Positions 1-6,627 are shown, counted from the stretch's first letter. The stretch is 10,977 nucleotides of DNA from CAZFIM01 sp964519615 (GCA_964519615.1 CAZFIM010000073.1:1-10977), one strand, 5' to 3'. Notes: generated by a model from the sequence alone, not told the origin. Numbers and translations: made by a program.

Positions 1-522
1 AACAAAGATATTATTATAAAGAAATGGTTTCAGTACATCATTGAAACATATAATAATGAAAGTGTTGCTGTTTTAAGCAAAACGGACAACAGGTTTGAAA
101 ACCCGGTTGGCTTCACCATACAATATGAGATAGAAGTTATATTCGATCATTTAGCATCTGAGCAGGACTCTATTACTCTCCGGAATTCTTTAAATAATAT
201 TATTAAAATACGCGCGCTTCAGGATATCAGTCCGGTAAACGCTATTTCATTCATTTTGCTGCTTAAAAAAGTTGTAAGAGAAGAACTTTTATTCGAAATT
301 CAGAAGTATTCTTTATTCGACGATCTGTTACGTTTTGAAAACGATATCGATGAAGTTTTATTGAATGCCTTTGATTTGTTTGTGCAATGCAGAGATAAGG
401 TAAATATGCTTAGAGTCAAAGAATTAAAAAAGTATTATGAAACAAACTTGAGTATAGTACAGCGGAACGGTGTTTATAGCGCTGACTCAGTTGGAAATAA
501 TGAAGAAGAATATCATCGTTAG
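1..522 (+). CDS. RsbRD N-terminal domain protein, 5' end missing
   Basis: The frame is open from the first base to the TAA at 520-522, giving 173 visible residues; the true start lies left of the window, probably only a few codons away. The translation matches my memory of the RsbRD_N domain: KKWFQYIIETY near the start, then RFENPVGFTI, then IIKIRALQDISPVNAISFILLLKK and VVREEL. This helical, globin-like sensor domain is normally the N-terminal part of RsbR-type stressosome proteins. Here it stands alone, with only an acidic tail ending EEEYHR and no STAS or kinase domain. Stand-alone RsbRD-N proteins are commonly encoded beside dsrMKJOP in sulfite/sulfate reducers, where their role is unknown. 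The next gene on the same strand is ccmF, 213 bases away. Internal TTG/ATG starts near 256 would cut the domain in half and are not credible. The function is unproven. Confidence 0.8.
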   Translation, partial: NKDIIIKKWFQYIIETYNNESVAVLSKTDNRFENPVGFTIQYEIEVIFDHLASEQDSITLRNSLNNIIKIRALQDISPVNAISFILLLKKVVREELLFEIQKYSLFDDLLRFENDIDEVLLNAFDLFVQCRDKVNMLRVKELKKYYETNLSIVQRNGVYSADSVGNNEEEYHR

Positions 523-646
523 TTAATCCCTATTCTCTGCCTGCGAATACAGACGGATATCATGTGATTCTTGATATGGTAACCAGGTTAATAATCACTC
601 TAAAGAATCCGTAATACTTGCATTGTGGTGAAAAAGGTGATTATAA

Positions 647-703
647 ATGCCTGCAATTTCATGTTTATACAGTTACATTTTCATCGAACATATACTGAAG
701 TGA
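647..703 (+). CDS. possible 18-codon leader ORF ahead of ccmF
   Basis: An ATG at 647 opens an ORF encoding MPAISCLYSYIFIEHILK, ending with TGA at 701-703. A strong Shine-Dalgarno-like AAAAAGGTGA (631-640) precedes it at good spacing. This is better than anything seen ahead of ccmF itself. The stop codon falls inside one arm of a hairpin (695-716) just upstream of the ccmF start, the arrangement expected of a leader peptide that couples translation to downstream gene control. There is no obvious run of a regulatory codon. It may simply be a chance ORF; only its ribosome binding site and position argue otherwise. Confidence 0.3.
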   Translation: MPAISCLYSYIFIEHILK

Positions 704-723
704 GATACAACTTCAGAAAGTTG
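695..723 (+). promoter_or_regulatory. overlapping alternative hairpins upstream of ccmF
   Basis: Two perfect stems share the same central bases. Stem A pairs CTGAAGT (695-701) with ACTTCAG (710-716) around an 8-base loop. Stem B pairs CAACTT (708-713) with AAGTTG (718-723) around a 4-base loop. They cannot form together, and both lie within 40 bases of the ccmF ATG at 736. This could be a translational or transcriptional switch, driven by translation of the small ORF ending at 703. Neither stem is GC-rich or followed by a T-run, so a simple terminator is unlikely. Confidence 0.35.
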
Positions 724-735
724 ACATAATCTTTA

Positions 736-2676
736 ATGAATTGGCTGATTCTAATTGGATATACATCTTTAACAGTTGCGCAAATTGTATCTCTCTATTC
801 AATCTTTGCCTTATTCTACGGGAGCAGGAAAAATAACTTTACTCTATTGAAAAATGGAAGACTGAGCACATATGTTACTTTCTGTTCAGTTACTCTGGCT
901 TTTTTACTGCTGTTATTTGCGTTTATTACATGTAATTCAGAATTGAATTACGTAACGTCTCATGTAATCAGTAGTATGCCTCTTGCTTACAAGATAAGTG
1001 CATTATGGGCAGGTAGTTCCGGTTCGATAATGCTCTGGGCATGGTTTCTCATATTAGAAATCACTTTACTTACAGTAGCAAATAAACAACGTTCACGTAA
1101 TTCACTTCCACTCGCTACAGCAATTTGTATGTTTATTGAATTAGTTTTAATTTCAATACTCATATTTGTTTCAAATCCGTTTGCTCCGGCAGAAAGTGTA
1201 TATGAGGCAGGCAAAAATGTAAGACTTGCTTTAATGAGTCCGGCAATGCTTATTCACCCACCGTTGATTTTATCGGGATATGCCAGTGCAGTAGTTCTAT
1301 TCTCACTTTCCATCAGCGGATTAATTCAGCGGGAGTCGGCATATGTCTGGAATAAAATAATACGTAGATGGTCAGTCATTGTCTGGCTTTTATTTAGTTC
1401 CGGCATTGCCTGCGGTTCATGGTGGTCATATTCAGAATTGGGGTGGGGAGGATATTGGGCATGGGACCCGATAGAGAATGTCGGCCTGATGTCCTGGCTG
1501 CTTCTTACAGCCTTTTTGCATTCACAGATGCTGTATAAAACGATACGCTCTTTTCAGATATGGAATCACGTATTAATAACAGCAATATTCATTGCAACTA
1601 TTTCAGGTACGATACTGGTAAGAAGTGGTATTGTTAATTCCGTTCACGCCTATGCCAATACGGGACAAGGATCCATTCTCTTAATTGTATTGTTAAGTGT
1701 TATCATCGGCTCGATTGCCGTGATTTTCTTTTATATCAAATATTTTAAGGATCAGCAGTATACTGACGGATTATCTCAAAATCAAGGAATTGGCCTTGCT
1801 ATCAGTTCTTTATTAATAGTAGCTGCATATCTGATATTTTTAGGTATCATTTTACCTTATATTTCTTCATGGATAGCAGTCAGTTTAATTCAGGTTGAAA
1901 AATCTTATTATACATACACAATAATTCCAGTTTTTCTGATCATTATCCTTTTGCTAAGCACATATAATTACTACGATGATAAATTTCATAATAATGAACT
2001 AAGACGCAGACTTTTTATTTCATTTATGATCGCTGTTATTGTTGGATTATTGGCGTATTTTTCACATATAACTTTTGTATTAACTTTAATTGCCTTATCT
2101 ATCTGTAGTTTTGCTCTCACCTCACTATTGTATGTAGTAATAAAAGAAATCATACATTTTATCAGTCATAAATTCGAAAAATGTGGGATGAGCATATTTA
2201 GTATAAAAAACGTTCCATATCTCAACATATTTATTATTAACGTTAGCATAATAATCATTGCTGTTAGTATTACAGGTTCTTCGGAATTTAAAGAGGTTCA
2301 AAAAATTACCATGCAACGGAATACAATAACCGCCGTCGGGGACTATTCAGTTGAATATATTGATAATAGACAATTAGAGACGGATGATTATATACAGCAT
2401 ACGGCGATCATTAATATATGGGAGAACGGTAGATTGCTTGCGACAATGGAGCCGCGAATAATATATCAAAAAATATCTGAACATATGTATTCCAGAGTAG
2501 CAATAAAAAGTACCATGAAAGAGGACATCTATATTATTTTAACTGGTTTTGATGGCCATGATAATGCAATGATTACACTATCCATAAATCCATTAATTAT
2601 CTGGTTATGGATTGGATTTGCCTTACTATCGTTTGGTGGACTTCTGTTTCTGTTTTTATCTTTTAACGAAGATTAA
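736..2676 (+). CDS. ccmF: cytochrome c heme lyase, CcmF/NrfE family
   Basis: This 646-residue protein is about the length of E. coli CcmF (647) and should attach heme to apocytochromes c at the outer face of the membrane. About 15 hydrophobic segments can be counted, the last at roughly 617-641. A soluble region of about 100 residues (517-615) precedes the last helix, as in the family. Conserved blocks are AYKISALWAGSSGS (84-97), the heme-ligand site HPP (H174), the tryptophan-rich WWD region ending WGGYWAWDP (237-245), H262, and RSGIVNSVHAYA (H304). H174 and H304 match the two external P-His ligands, and H262 matches one internal heme b ligand. The second internal ligand, expected in an AHxG-like motif near residue 502, appears to be Asn in the stretch around IINVSIIII. 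The gene has no strong ribosome binding site and is AT-rich like the RsbRD gene. It ends 20 bases before the 3' end of a convergent tRNA gene. Confidence 0.9.
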   Translation: MNWLILIGYTSLTVAQIVSLYSIFALFYGSRKNNFTLLKNGRLSTYVTFCSVTLAFLLLLFAFITCNSELNYVTSHVISSMPLAYKISALWAGSSGSIMLWAWFLILEITLLTVANKQRSRNSLPLATAICMFIELVLISILIFVSNPFAPAESVYEAGKNVRLALMSPAMLIHPPLILSGYASAVVLFSLSISGLIQRESAYVWNKIIRRWSVIVWLLFSSGIACGSWWSYSELGWGGYWAWDPIENVGLMSWLLLTAFLHSQMLYKTIRSFQIWNHVLITAIFIATISGTILVRSGIVNSVHAYANTGQGSILLIVLLSVIIGSIAVIFFYIKYFKDQQYTDGLSQNQGIGLAISSLLIVAAYLIFLGIILPYISSWIAVSLIQVEKSYYTYTIIPVFLIIILLLSTYNYYDDKFHNNELRRRLFISFMIAVIVGLLAYFSHITFVLTLIALSICSFALTSLLYVVIKEIIHFISHKFEKCGMSIFSIKNVPYLNIFIINVSIIIIAVSITGSSEFKEVQKITMQRNTITAVGDYSVEYIDNRQLETDDYIQHTAIINIWENGRLLATMEPRIIYQKISEHMYSRVAIKSTMKEDIYIILTGFDGHDNAMITLSINPLIIWLWIGFALLSFGGLLFLFLSFNED

Positions 2677-2696
2677 CGATTACAGCTTAATCATAG

Positions 2697-2772
2697 TGGT
2701 GAGCCGCCAGGGGGTCGAACCCTGAACCTGCTGATTAAGAGTCAGCTGCTCTGCCAGTTGAGCTAGCGGCCC
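2697..2772 (-). tRNA. tRNA-Lys(CTT)
   Basis: The minus strand folds as a complete 76-base cloverleaf. It has a 7-bp acceptor GGGCCGC/GCGGCTC with one G-T pair, a D stem GCTC/GAGC, an anticodon stem GCTGA/TCAGC, the loop CTCTTAA giving anticodon CTT (reads AAG, lysine), a 5-base variable loop, and a T arm CAGGG/CCCTG with loop TTCGACC. The discriminator A and the CCA tail are encoded. Its 3' end lies 20 bases from the ccmF stop, exactly where the AT-rich block ends, so it is a candidate integration site for that block. Confidence 0.96.
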
Positions 2773-2786
2773 GGTGGTTTTAAAAA

Positions 2787-2800
2787 CAGGCGGTCGCCTG
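2787..2800 (-). terminator. terminator-like hairpin ahead of tRNA-Lys
   Basis: On the minus strand a GC-rich dyad CAGGCG-AC-CGCCTG is followed at once by TTTTTAAAA, the form of an intrinsic terminator. The stem is short: 6 bp with a 2-base loop, or 5 bp with a 4-base loop. It could end transcription of the membrane protein gene (stop at 2933) before the tRNA. It also lies inside the tRNA 5' leader if the promoter proposed at 2811-2839 is used, which is odd. Confidence 0.45.
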
Positions 2801-2810
2801 AACCTTTGAT

Positions 2811-2839
2811 ATACTAAGTCAAAGACATGTAGAAGTCTA
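2811..2839 (-). promoter_or_regulatory. possible tRNA-Lys promoter
   Basis: Minus-strand TAGACT (2834-2839) and TAGTAT (2811-2816) are 17 bases apart, each matching the sigma-70 consensus at 4 of 6 positions. Transcription would start near 2804, about 30 bases before the tRNA. It is the best candidate in the gap but weak, and the terminator-like hairpin would follow the start site directly. Confidence 0.25.
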
Positions 2840-2878
2840 GCAAAATCTCCGTAATAAGGCAATTTGCTCTCCTTGAGC

Positions 2879-2940
2879 CGGATTATAGCTCAGATAGAAC
2901 TGCATACTCTTAAAAGACTCAATCCGCCCGGTTCAATCTG
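2879..2940 (+). pseudogene. degenerate tRNA-like sequence
   Basis: Three tRNA signature blocks occur in order: TAGCTCAG (2886-2893), as in a tRNA A box; ACTCTTAA (2906-2913), identical to the anticodon-loop region of the nearby tRNA-Lys; and GGTTCAATC (2930-2938), as in a T loop. The first and last blocks are 44 bases apart, the same as in the intact tRNA. The acceptor, anticodon and T stems do not pair and the D loop is too short, so it cannot be functional. It overlaps the stop codon of the minus-strand gene at 2933. Chance resemblance is possible. Confidence 0.25.
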
Positions 2941-3301
2941 CTGAAGTTTTCTCTTCACCGGGGAGCCCCACGTTGAACAGCGCCCTTATCGCAACTATCA
3001 CCGCCGCCGGCGCCATCAGCGTTGCGAAAAGCCCAAGCATATTATCAAGCAATAGCCCGATACCGCCTGCCTTTATGGGCTCGAAGACATTGCCTACTAC
3101 TATCAGCGCGATAGTGGCGATGAGCAGCGTATTGATCTCCTTGCTGGTGATATTGAGTATGCCCACGATAATCCCAAGTATGATCAGGGAAAAAATAATG
3201 GCAGGATGTTCCGGGGCAAACATGGCAGCTATCACCGCTGTCAGCAGTCCGACTGCAAAAGCAACAAACCCGAGAAAAGCTAAAATACGTCTGGTTACCA
3301 T
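2933..3301 (-). CDS. small four-helix membrane protein of unknown function
   Basis: The protein has 122 residues counted from the ATG at 3301. That start is chosen because GGAGGT (minus strand, 3311-3316) stands 9 bases ahead of it; an ATG 36 bases further upstream has no such site. After a basic start MVTRR come four hydrophobic stretches: LAFLGFVAFAVGLLTAVIAA, IIFSLIILGIIVGIL, a short ALIVVG segment, and a C-terminal one containing LMAPAAVIVAIRAL. The tail GEEKTSAD is acidic and probably cytoplasmic. I see no catalytic motif. Similar small proteins with a GIIVGxLNI-like motif occur as uncharacterised proteins in several bacteria and archaea, but I cannot name a family. It appears to be transcribed alone. 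Confidence 0.75.
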   Translation of the reverse strand: MVTRRILAFLGFVAFAVGLLTAVIAAMFAPEHPAIIFSLIILGIIVGILNITSKEINTLLIATIALIVVGNVFEPIKAGGIGLLLDNMLGLFATLMAPAAVIVAIRALFNVGLPGEEKTSAD

Positions 3302-3349
3302 ATTACATATACCTCCAATGAAAAAATACCTGAGCAAGACAGTTCATAT

Positions 3350-3378
3350 ATTTTTACTTTTACGCTATCGACTGTCAA
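3350..3378 (-). promoter_or_regulatory. possible promoter of the small membrane protein gene
   Basis: A perfect TTGACA lies on the minus strand at 3373-3378. At 17 bases spacing the -10 would be AAAAAT (3350-3355), a 4 of 6 match in a very AT-rich run. The start site would fall about 40 bases before the coding start. The -35 is convincing; the -10 is ambiguous. Confidence 0.4.
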
Positions 3379-3483
3379 TAGGAATGGATCTTCAGTGAGT
3401 ATTATACAGGTATTTGGAACTGCAGCACGGTTCTATTATGCGGTTATGCACCTGTCATACAGTAGTATTCCGTGGGCAGAAAA

Positions 3484-3499
3484 TTCCTTTAGCAAGGAA
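3484..3499 (-). terminator. weak terminator candidate after the D-2-hydroxyacid dehydrogenase gene
   Basis: About 20 bases past the dehydrogenase stop, the minus strand reads TTCCTT-GCTA-AAGGAA followed by TTTTCT: a perfect 6-bp stem, 4-base loop and short T-run. The stem has only two G-C pairs, so termination may be inefficient. The rest of the 3302-3518 gap holds the promoter at 3350-3378 and a loose dyad TACAGGT/ACCTGT (3405-3455). Confidence 0.4.
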
Positions 3500-3518
3500 C
3501 ATCGGTAACGTACAGCTG

Positions 3519-4532
3519 CTAATATCCCTTGTCTTTATCGATGACGTTAATAAGCTTTTGGCCGCTTAAGTAGCGTTTAAGGTTCTCGCAGAAAAGTCCG
3601 GCGGCAAGCATATGGTAGTCATCACGTTTGCCTGCCAAATGAGGGGTAATGATCACGTTGGGCAGTTTCCACAGCTCGCTTTCGGCGGGCAGCGGCTCGG
3701 CAGCAAAGACGTCAAGTGCGGCTCCGGCGATTACGCCTGCGCTGAGCGCCTGTATGAGCGCTTCCTCATCTATCACCCCGCCGCGAGCGATGTTGACCAG
3801 GTAAGCAGTAGGTTTCATCATTTCCAACTCGGCTTTGCCGATCAGGTTGCGGGTCTCGGGCGTAAGCGGCAGGGTCACAACTACGAAGTCGCTCTCAGCC
3901 AGAAGAAGAGCCGTACGCTCGGGAGGCAGCACAATATCGGCAAGCTCCGTATTTTCCGTATAGCGGGTTCTGGTGGCCATCACTTTCATACCGAATGCTT
4001 TTGCCAGCCGTGCCGCGTCTCTGCCGATACTGCCGAAGCCCAGTATGCCGATTGTTTTAGAGTACAGCAATGCCGGGGCAAAGGATTCCCACCTGCTTTC
4101 CTGCTGCAGGCGGAAGAGCATATGAGCTTTTTTTGCCAGCACGAGCATGAGCATTATTATCAGTTCTCCCGCCTGTGTGCCGTGAATACCTCTGGAGTTG
4201 GTTATAATCACGGGGCTGGCGATAATATCGGGAAGCAAAAAAGGATCGACTCCGGTGAGCGGTGTCTGCATCCATTCCAGTTTGGCAGCACGTTTGATAA
4301 TATTCGGAGGCGGGGGAAAGCCGAAAAGAATTTCCGTGCCGGCAAGTAGTGCATCGAGCTTATGCCCTGCCTCTGCATCCCCGTTTTTCTCCCTGCTGCT
4401 TAGTTCAGAGGCATCTTTGACCGTAACTGCAGGATCCACTGCCTCGATCATAGACACTATATCCCTGCGTTGTATCTGCGTAAACATGGCAGGGGGATAG
4501 GTAACAAGAATGTTAACAGTCCTTGCGGTCAT
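3519..4532 (-). CDS. D-isomer specific 2-hydroxyacid dehydrogenase
   Basis: This NAD(P)-dependent oxidoreductase interconverts a 2-oxoacid and a D-2-hydroxyacid; the substrate is not evident. It has 337 residues counted from the ATG at 4532, chosen because GGAGGGTG lies 3 bases upstream. The frame stays open 16 codons further, but that stretch overlaps the likely promoter and a 5' hairpin. Residues below follow this start. The N-terminal part is a substrate-binding region, then comes a Rossmann domain with GILGFGSIG (glycines 165, 167, 170). The catalytic set is complete: Arg250 in NIARGG, Glu279 in DVFAAEPLP, His298 in TPHLAG. The ending lacks the ACT domain of long SerA enzymes, so it is probably not the housekeeping phosphoglycerate dehydrogenase; glyoxylate/hydroxypyruvate reductase-like or phosphonate-type relatives are alternatives. 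It appears monocistronic. Confidence 0.9.
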   Translation of the reverse strand: MTARTVNILVTYPPAMFTQIQRRDIVSMIEAVDPAVTVKDASELSSREKNGDAEAGHKLDALLAGTEILFGFPPPPNIIKRAAKLEWMQTPLTGVDPFLLPDIIASPVIITNSRGIHGTQAGELIIMLMLVLAKKAHMLFRLQQESRWESFAPALLYSKTIGILGFGSIGRDAARLAKAFGMKVMATRTRYTENTELADIVLPPERTALLLAESDFVVVTLPLTPETRNLIGKAELEMMKPTAYLVNIARGGVIDEEALIQALSAGVIAGAALDVFAAEPLPAESELWKLPNVIITPHLAGKRDDYHMLAAGLFCENLKRYLSGQKLINVIDKDKGY

Positions 4533-4551
4533 AAACACCCTCCAATCGGTT

Positions 4552-4571
4552 TTCTCATAGAAAAATGAGAA
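4552..4571 (-). promoter_or_regulatory. 5'-end hairpin of the dehydrogenase mRNA
   Basis: TTCTCAT (4552-4558) and ATGAGAA (4565-4571) form a perfect 7-bp stem with a 6-base loop. It sits immediately after the predicted start site (near 4573) and about 10 bases before the ribosome binding site. At this position it may stabilise the mRNA or modulate initiation. No known riboswitch consensus is recognised. Confidence 0.35.
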
Positions 4572-4579
4572 TCGATACA

Positions 4580-4609
4580 ATCTTAGGCATATCTTCAGGG
4601 TGCTGTCAA
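4580..4609 (-). promoter_or_regulatory. promoter of the D-2-hydroxyacid dehydrogenase gene
   Basis: On the minus strand TTGACA (4604-4609) is followed after 18 bases by TAAGAT (4580-4585), a perfect -35 with a 4 of 6 -10. Transcription would begin near 4573, giving a leader of about 40 bases before the ATG at 4532. It lies in the gap between the ABC-F stop (4648) and the dehydrogenase, so the latter need not depend on read-through. Confidence 0.5.
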
Positions 4610-4647
4610 TAACTCAGGTAAAAGTACCGGGAGTAGAGGATGCCCCC

Positions 4648-6627
4648 TTAGAACCCCAGGTTTTTCTTTTCCTCCTCGAACTGTGCCGTTATTGTCTCGG
4701 CCTCAACAGTAAGCTTATCCCACTTGGAGGTTAGTTCGGTGATGGCCTGCTTGATATGGCGGTACTGCCTTTCCGTATCGATCACTTCAAGGCTGTTCTT
4801 ATAATGTTCGGGACTGGCAAGAAGTATCTCTATCCCGCGGCGCTTTTCCGTCAATGCGGATACCTGGTCTTCGATATCAGAGATCTTCTTTTTGACAGGC
4901 GTGATACGGCGGTAGTAGCTGTTTCTCAATTCTCCTTCAACGACCTTACGCTGACGAGCCGTGTTTTTAACCGTGTTTTGATGCGTGCTTGCCGTTTTTG
5001 ATAGGGAGGGCGTCTCCTGAGCCGGCGCTATTTCCTTATTGTAAATGTAGTCATCATAATTGCCGTTGTAGCTGTGAATCTTCCCCTCTTCGATCTCTAT
5101 TATTCTGTTTGCTGTCTGCCGTATAAGCGTCCTGTCATGGGTAATAAAACAGAGTGTTCCACTATAGGCATTGAGGGCATCGGTGAGAATCTCGCGTGAA
5201 GGGATATCGAGATGGTTGGTGGGCTCATCCATCAGCAGCAGATTTGCAGGCCTGATCAGCATTCTGGCGATGGCAATGCGTGTTTTTTCTCCGCCTGAGA
5301 GCACAGATATCTTTTTAAATACATCGTCTTCGCTGAAGAGGAAGGCACCCAGCAGGCCGCGTAGACGTACTTCGGGCTCATCGGGTGCAGCCTGTGCAAG
5401 CTCATCCAGTATACTGTTCTCAGGATTGAGCGATTCGATATAGTACTGTGCGAAATAAGCGCCGGAGACATTGTGTCCTAAAACACGGTTGCCGTTCTCG
5501 AAAGGCAGTACTCCTGCCAGTATTTTGAGCAGTGTGGTTTTACCTGCACCGTTAGGGCCCACCAGCGCTACCCGCTGTCCTTTTTCAATTATCAGGTTGA
5601 GATTGCGGTAGACGGTCTTCTCACCGTAGGATTTGGAGACATTTTCCAGTGTGATCACCTTTTGTCCGCTTTTGGGAGGATCAGGGAAGGAAAACCGTAT
5701 CCGGGGGGTGGAGCGGGGAACGGTGATTCTCTCTATCTTCTCAAGGCGCTTGAGCCTGCTCTGCACCTGACTTGCTTTGGTGTTCTTGGCACGGAAACGC
5801 TCAATGAAGCGCATTTCCGCGGCGAGCTTCTGCTCCTGCCGTCTGGCGGTGGCCTGGAGCGTATTCATCTCTTTTAAGCGCGCGGTAATGTAGCTGTCAT
5901 AATTGCCGTGAAAGAGAATAACCTCATTTTCTTCTATGGCAATTATTTTATTGGCTATCTGATTTAAGAATGCACGGTCATGTGAGGTGAATAGAATGGC
6001 CCCGTGAAACTTTTTAAGATAGTTCTCGAACCATTTAATGGTCTCAAGATCGAGATGGTTTGTAGGTTCATCCAAAATAAGTATATCGGGATTACTGAAG
6101 AGGAGTTTGGCAAGCTCCACGCGCATATGCCAGCCGCCGCTGAACTCCGTAAGCGGACGCTGAAAATCTGCTTCAGCAAAACCCAGGCCGGAGAGGATAA
6201 TTTTTGCTTTATGTTCGGATGTATAACCTCCGCTGAGCTCGAACTCCTGCTGCAGGGTACCCAGCTCATCGAGCAATAAGACTATTAATTCCCCGTCTTT
6301 CTCTTCTGCCATCTCTTCCTGCAGCAGGTTTATCTTATGTGAGAGGCTGTGAGCATAGGGCAGGGAGGAGATCACCTCATCCAGTAGCGGGCGGCTGGAT
6401 ACAGAAGTAATATCCTGTTTCAGGTAGCCTATCGTTGTTCCTTTGCGTAGTGACAGCGTACCTGCATCAGGCAAAGTATTGCCTGAGATAATATCGAAGA
6501 GGGTGCTTTTACCGCTGCCGTTTCGGCCTGTTAAAGCGATCCTGTCCCGCATATTCACGGTGAAGCTTACGCCGCTGAAGAGCCTCCGCGCACCGTATGA
6601 TTTCGCTATATTCGAGATACTGAGCAT
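4648..6627 (-). CDS. ABC-F family ATP-binding protein (YdiF/YheS/Uup-like)
   Basis: This 659-residue soluble protein has two ATP-binding cassettes and no membrane segments. ABC-F proteins bind near the ribosomal E site and act on translation; some confer ribosome protection. Cassette 1 has Walker A GRNGSGKST (34-42), signature FSGGW (162-166), Walker B ending LDEPTNHLD (185-193) and switch His216. Cassette 2 has GPNGAGKTT (357-365), LSGGE (443-447), MDEPTNHLD (466-474) and His497. Between them (about 245-305) is the helical P-site tRNA interaction linker, rich in Lys and Arg, including RFRAKNTKASQVQSRLKRLEK. After about residue 545 comes a basic coiled-coil C-terminal domain as in Uup and YdiF. 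Length and layout fit the housekeeping subgroups rather than the short antibiotic-resistance ones, but subgroup cannot be settled by eye. There is no clear ribosome binding site, and the predicted leader is very short. Confidence 0.93.
   Translation of the reverse strand: MLSISNIAKSYGARRLFSGVSFTVNMRDRIALTGRNGSGKSTLFDIISGNTLPDAGTLSLRKGTTIGYLKQDITSVSSRPLLDEVISSLPYAHSLSHKINLLQEEMAEEKDGELIVLLLDELGTLQQEFELSGGYTSEHKAKIILSGLGFAEADFQRPLTEFSGGWHMRVELAKLLFSNPDILILDEPTNHLDLETIKWFENYLKKFHGAILFTSHDRAFLNQIANKIIAIEENEVILFHGNYDSYITARLKEMNTLQATARRQEQKLAAEMRFIERFRAKNTKASQVQSRLKRLEKIERITVPRSTPRIRFSFPDPPKSGQKVITLENVSKSYGEKTVYRNLNLIIEKGQRVALVGPNGAGKTTLLKILAGVLPFENGNRVLGHNVSGAYFAQYYIESLNPENSILDELAQAAPDEPEVRLRGLLGAFLFSEDDVFKKISVLSGGEKTRIAIARMLIRPANLLLMDEPTNHLDIPSREILTDALNAYSGTLCFITHDRTLIRQTANRIIEIEEGKIHSYNGNYDDYIYNKEIAPAQETPSLSKTASTHQNTVKNTARQRKVVEGELRNSYYRRITPVKKKISDIEDQVSALTEKRRGIEILLASPEHYKNSLEVIDTERQYRHIKQAITELTSKWDKLTVEAETITAQFEEEKKNLGF

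Larger units (their letters stand above)
523..735 (+). other. gap between the RsbRD-N gene and ccmF
   Basis: This AT-rich spacer holds the possible leader ORF (647-703) and the alternative hairpins (695-723). Further upstream, GTGATT (564-569) and AATCAC (593-598) form a loose dyad enclosing TGGTAACCA. I see no GC-rich terminator and no convincing -35/-10 pair, so I cannot say whether ccmF has its own promoter or is read from upstream. Confidence 0.4.

Noticed and set aside
2680..2862. 60-residue minus-strand ORF running through the tRNA gene
   Set aside because: Its C-terminal half (LAQLAEQLTLNQQVQGSTPW) is the well-known false peptide obtained by translating a tRNA gene; the tRNA itself is intact.
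2875..2934. Loose dyad CGGATT/AATCCG as a terminator for the membrane protein gene
   Set aside because: The loop is 38 bases, the repeat overlaps the stop codon and no T-run follows; the hairpin at 2787-2800 is a better candidate.
2973..3398. 141-residue plus-strand ORF opposite the small membrane protein gene
   Set aside because: The minus-strand frame has a strong ribosome site and a coherent membrane topology; the plus-strand frame has neither.
3612..4349. 245-residue plus-strand ORF opposite the dehydrogenase
   Set aside because: It lies entirely antisense to a gene with complete family motifs, has a low-complexity cysteine- and histidine-rich translation, and has no recognisable domain; it is a codon-bias shadow.
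4533..4580. 16-codon N-terminal extension of the dehydrogenase ORF
   Set aside because: It overlaps the predicted -10 and a 5' hairpin, and the internal ATG at 4532 has a near-ideal ribosome site.
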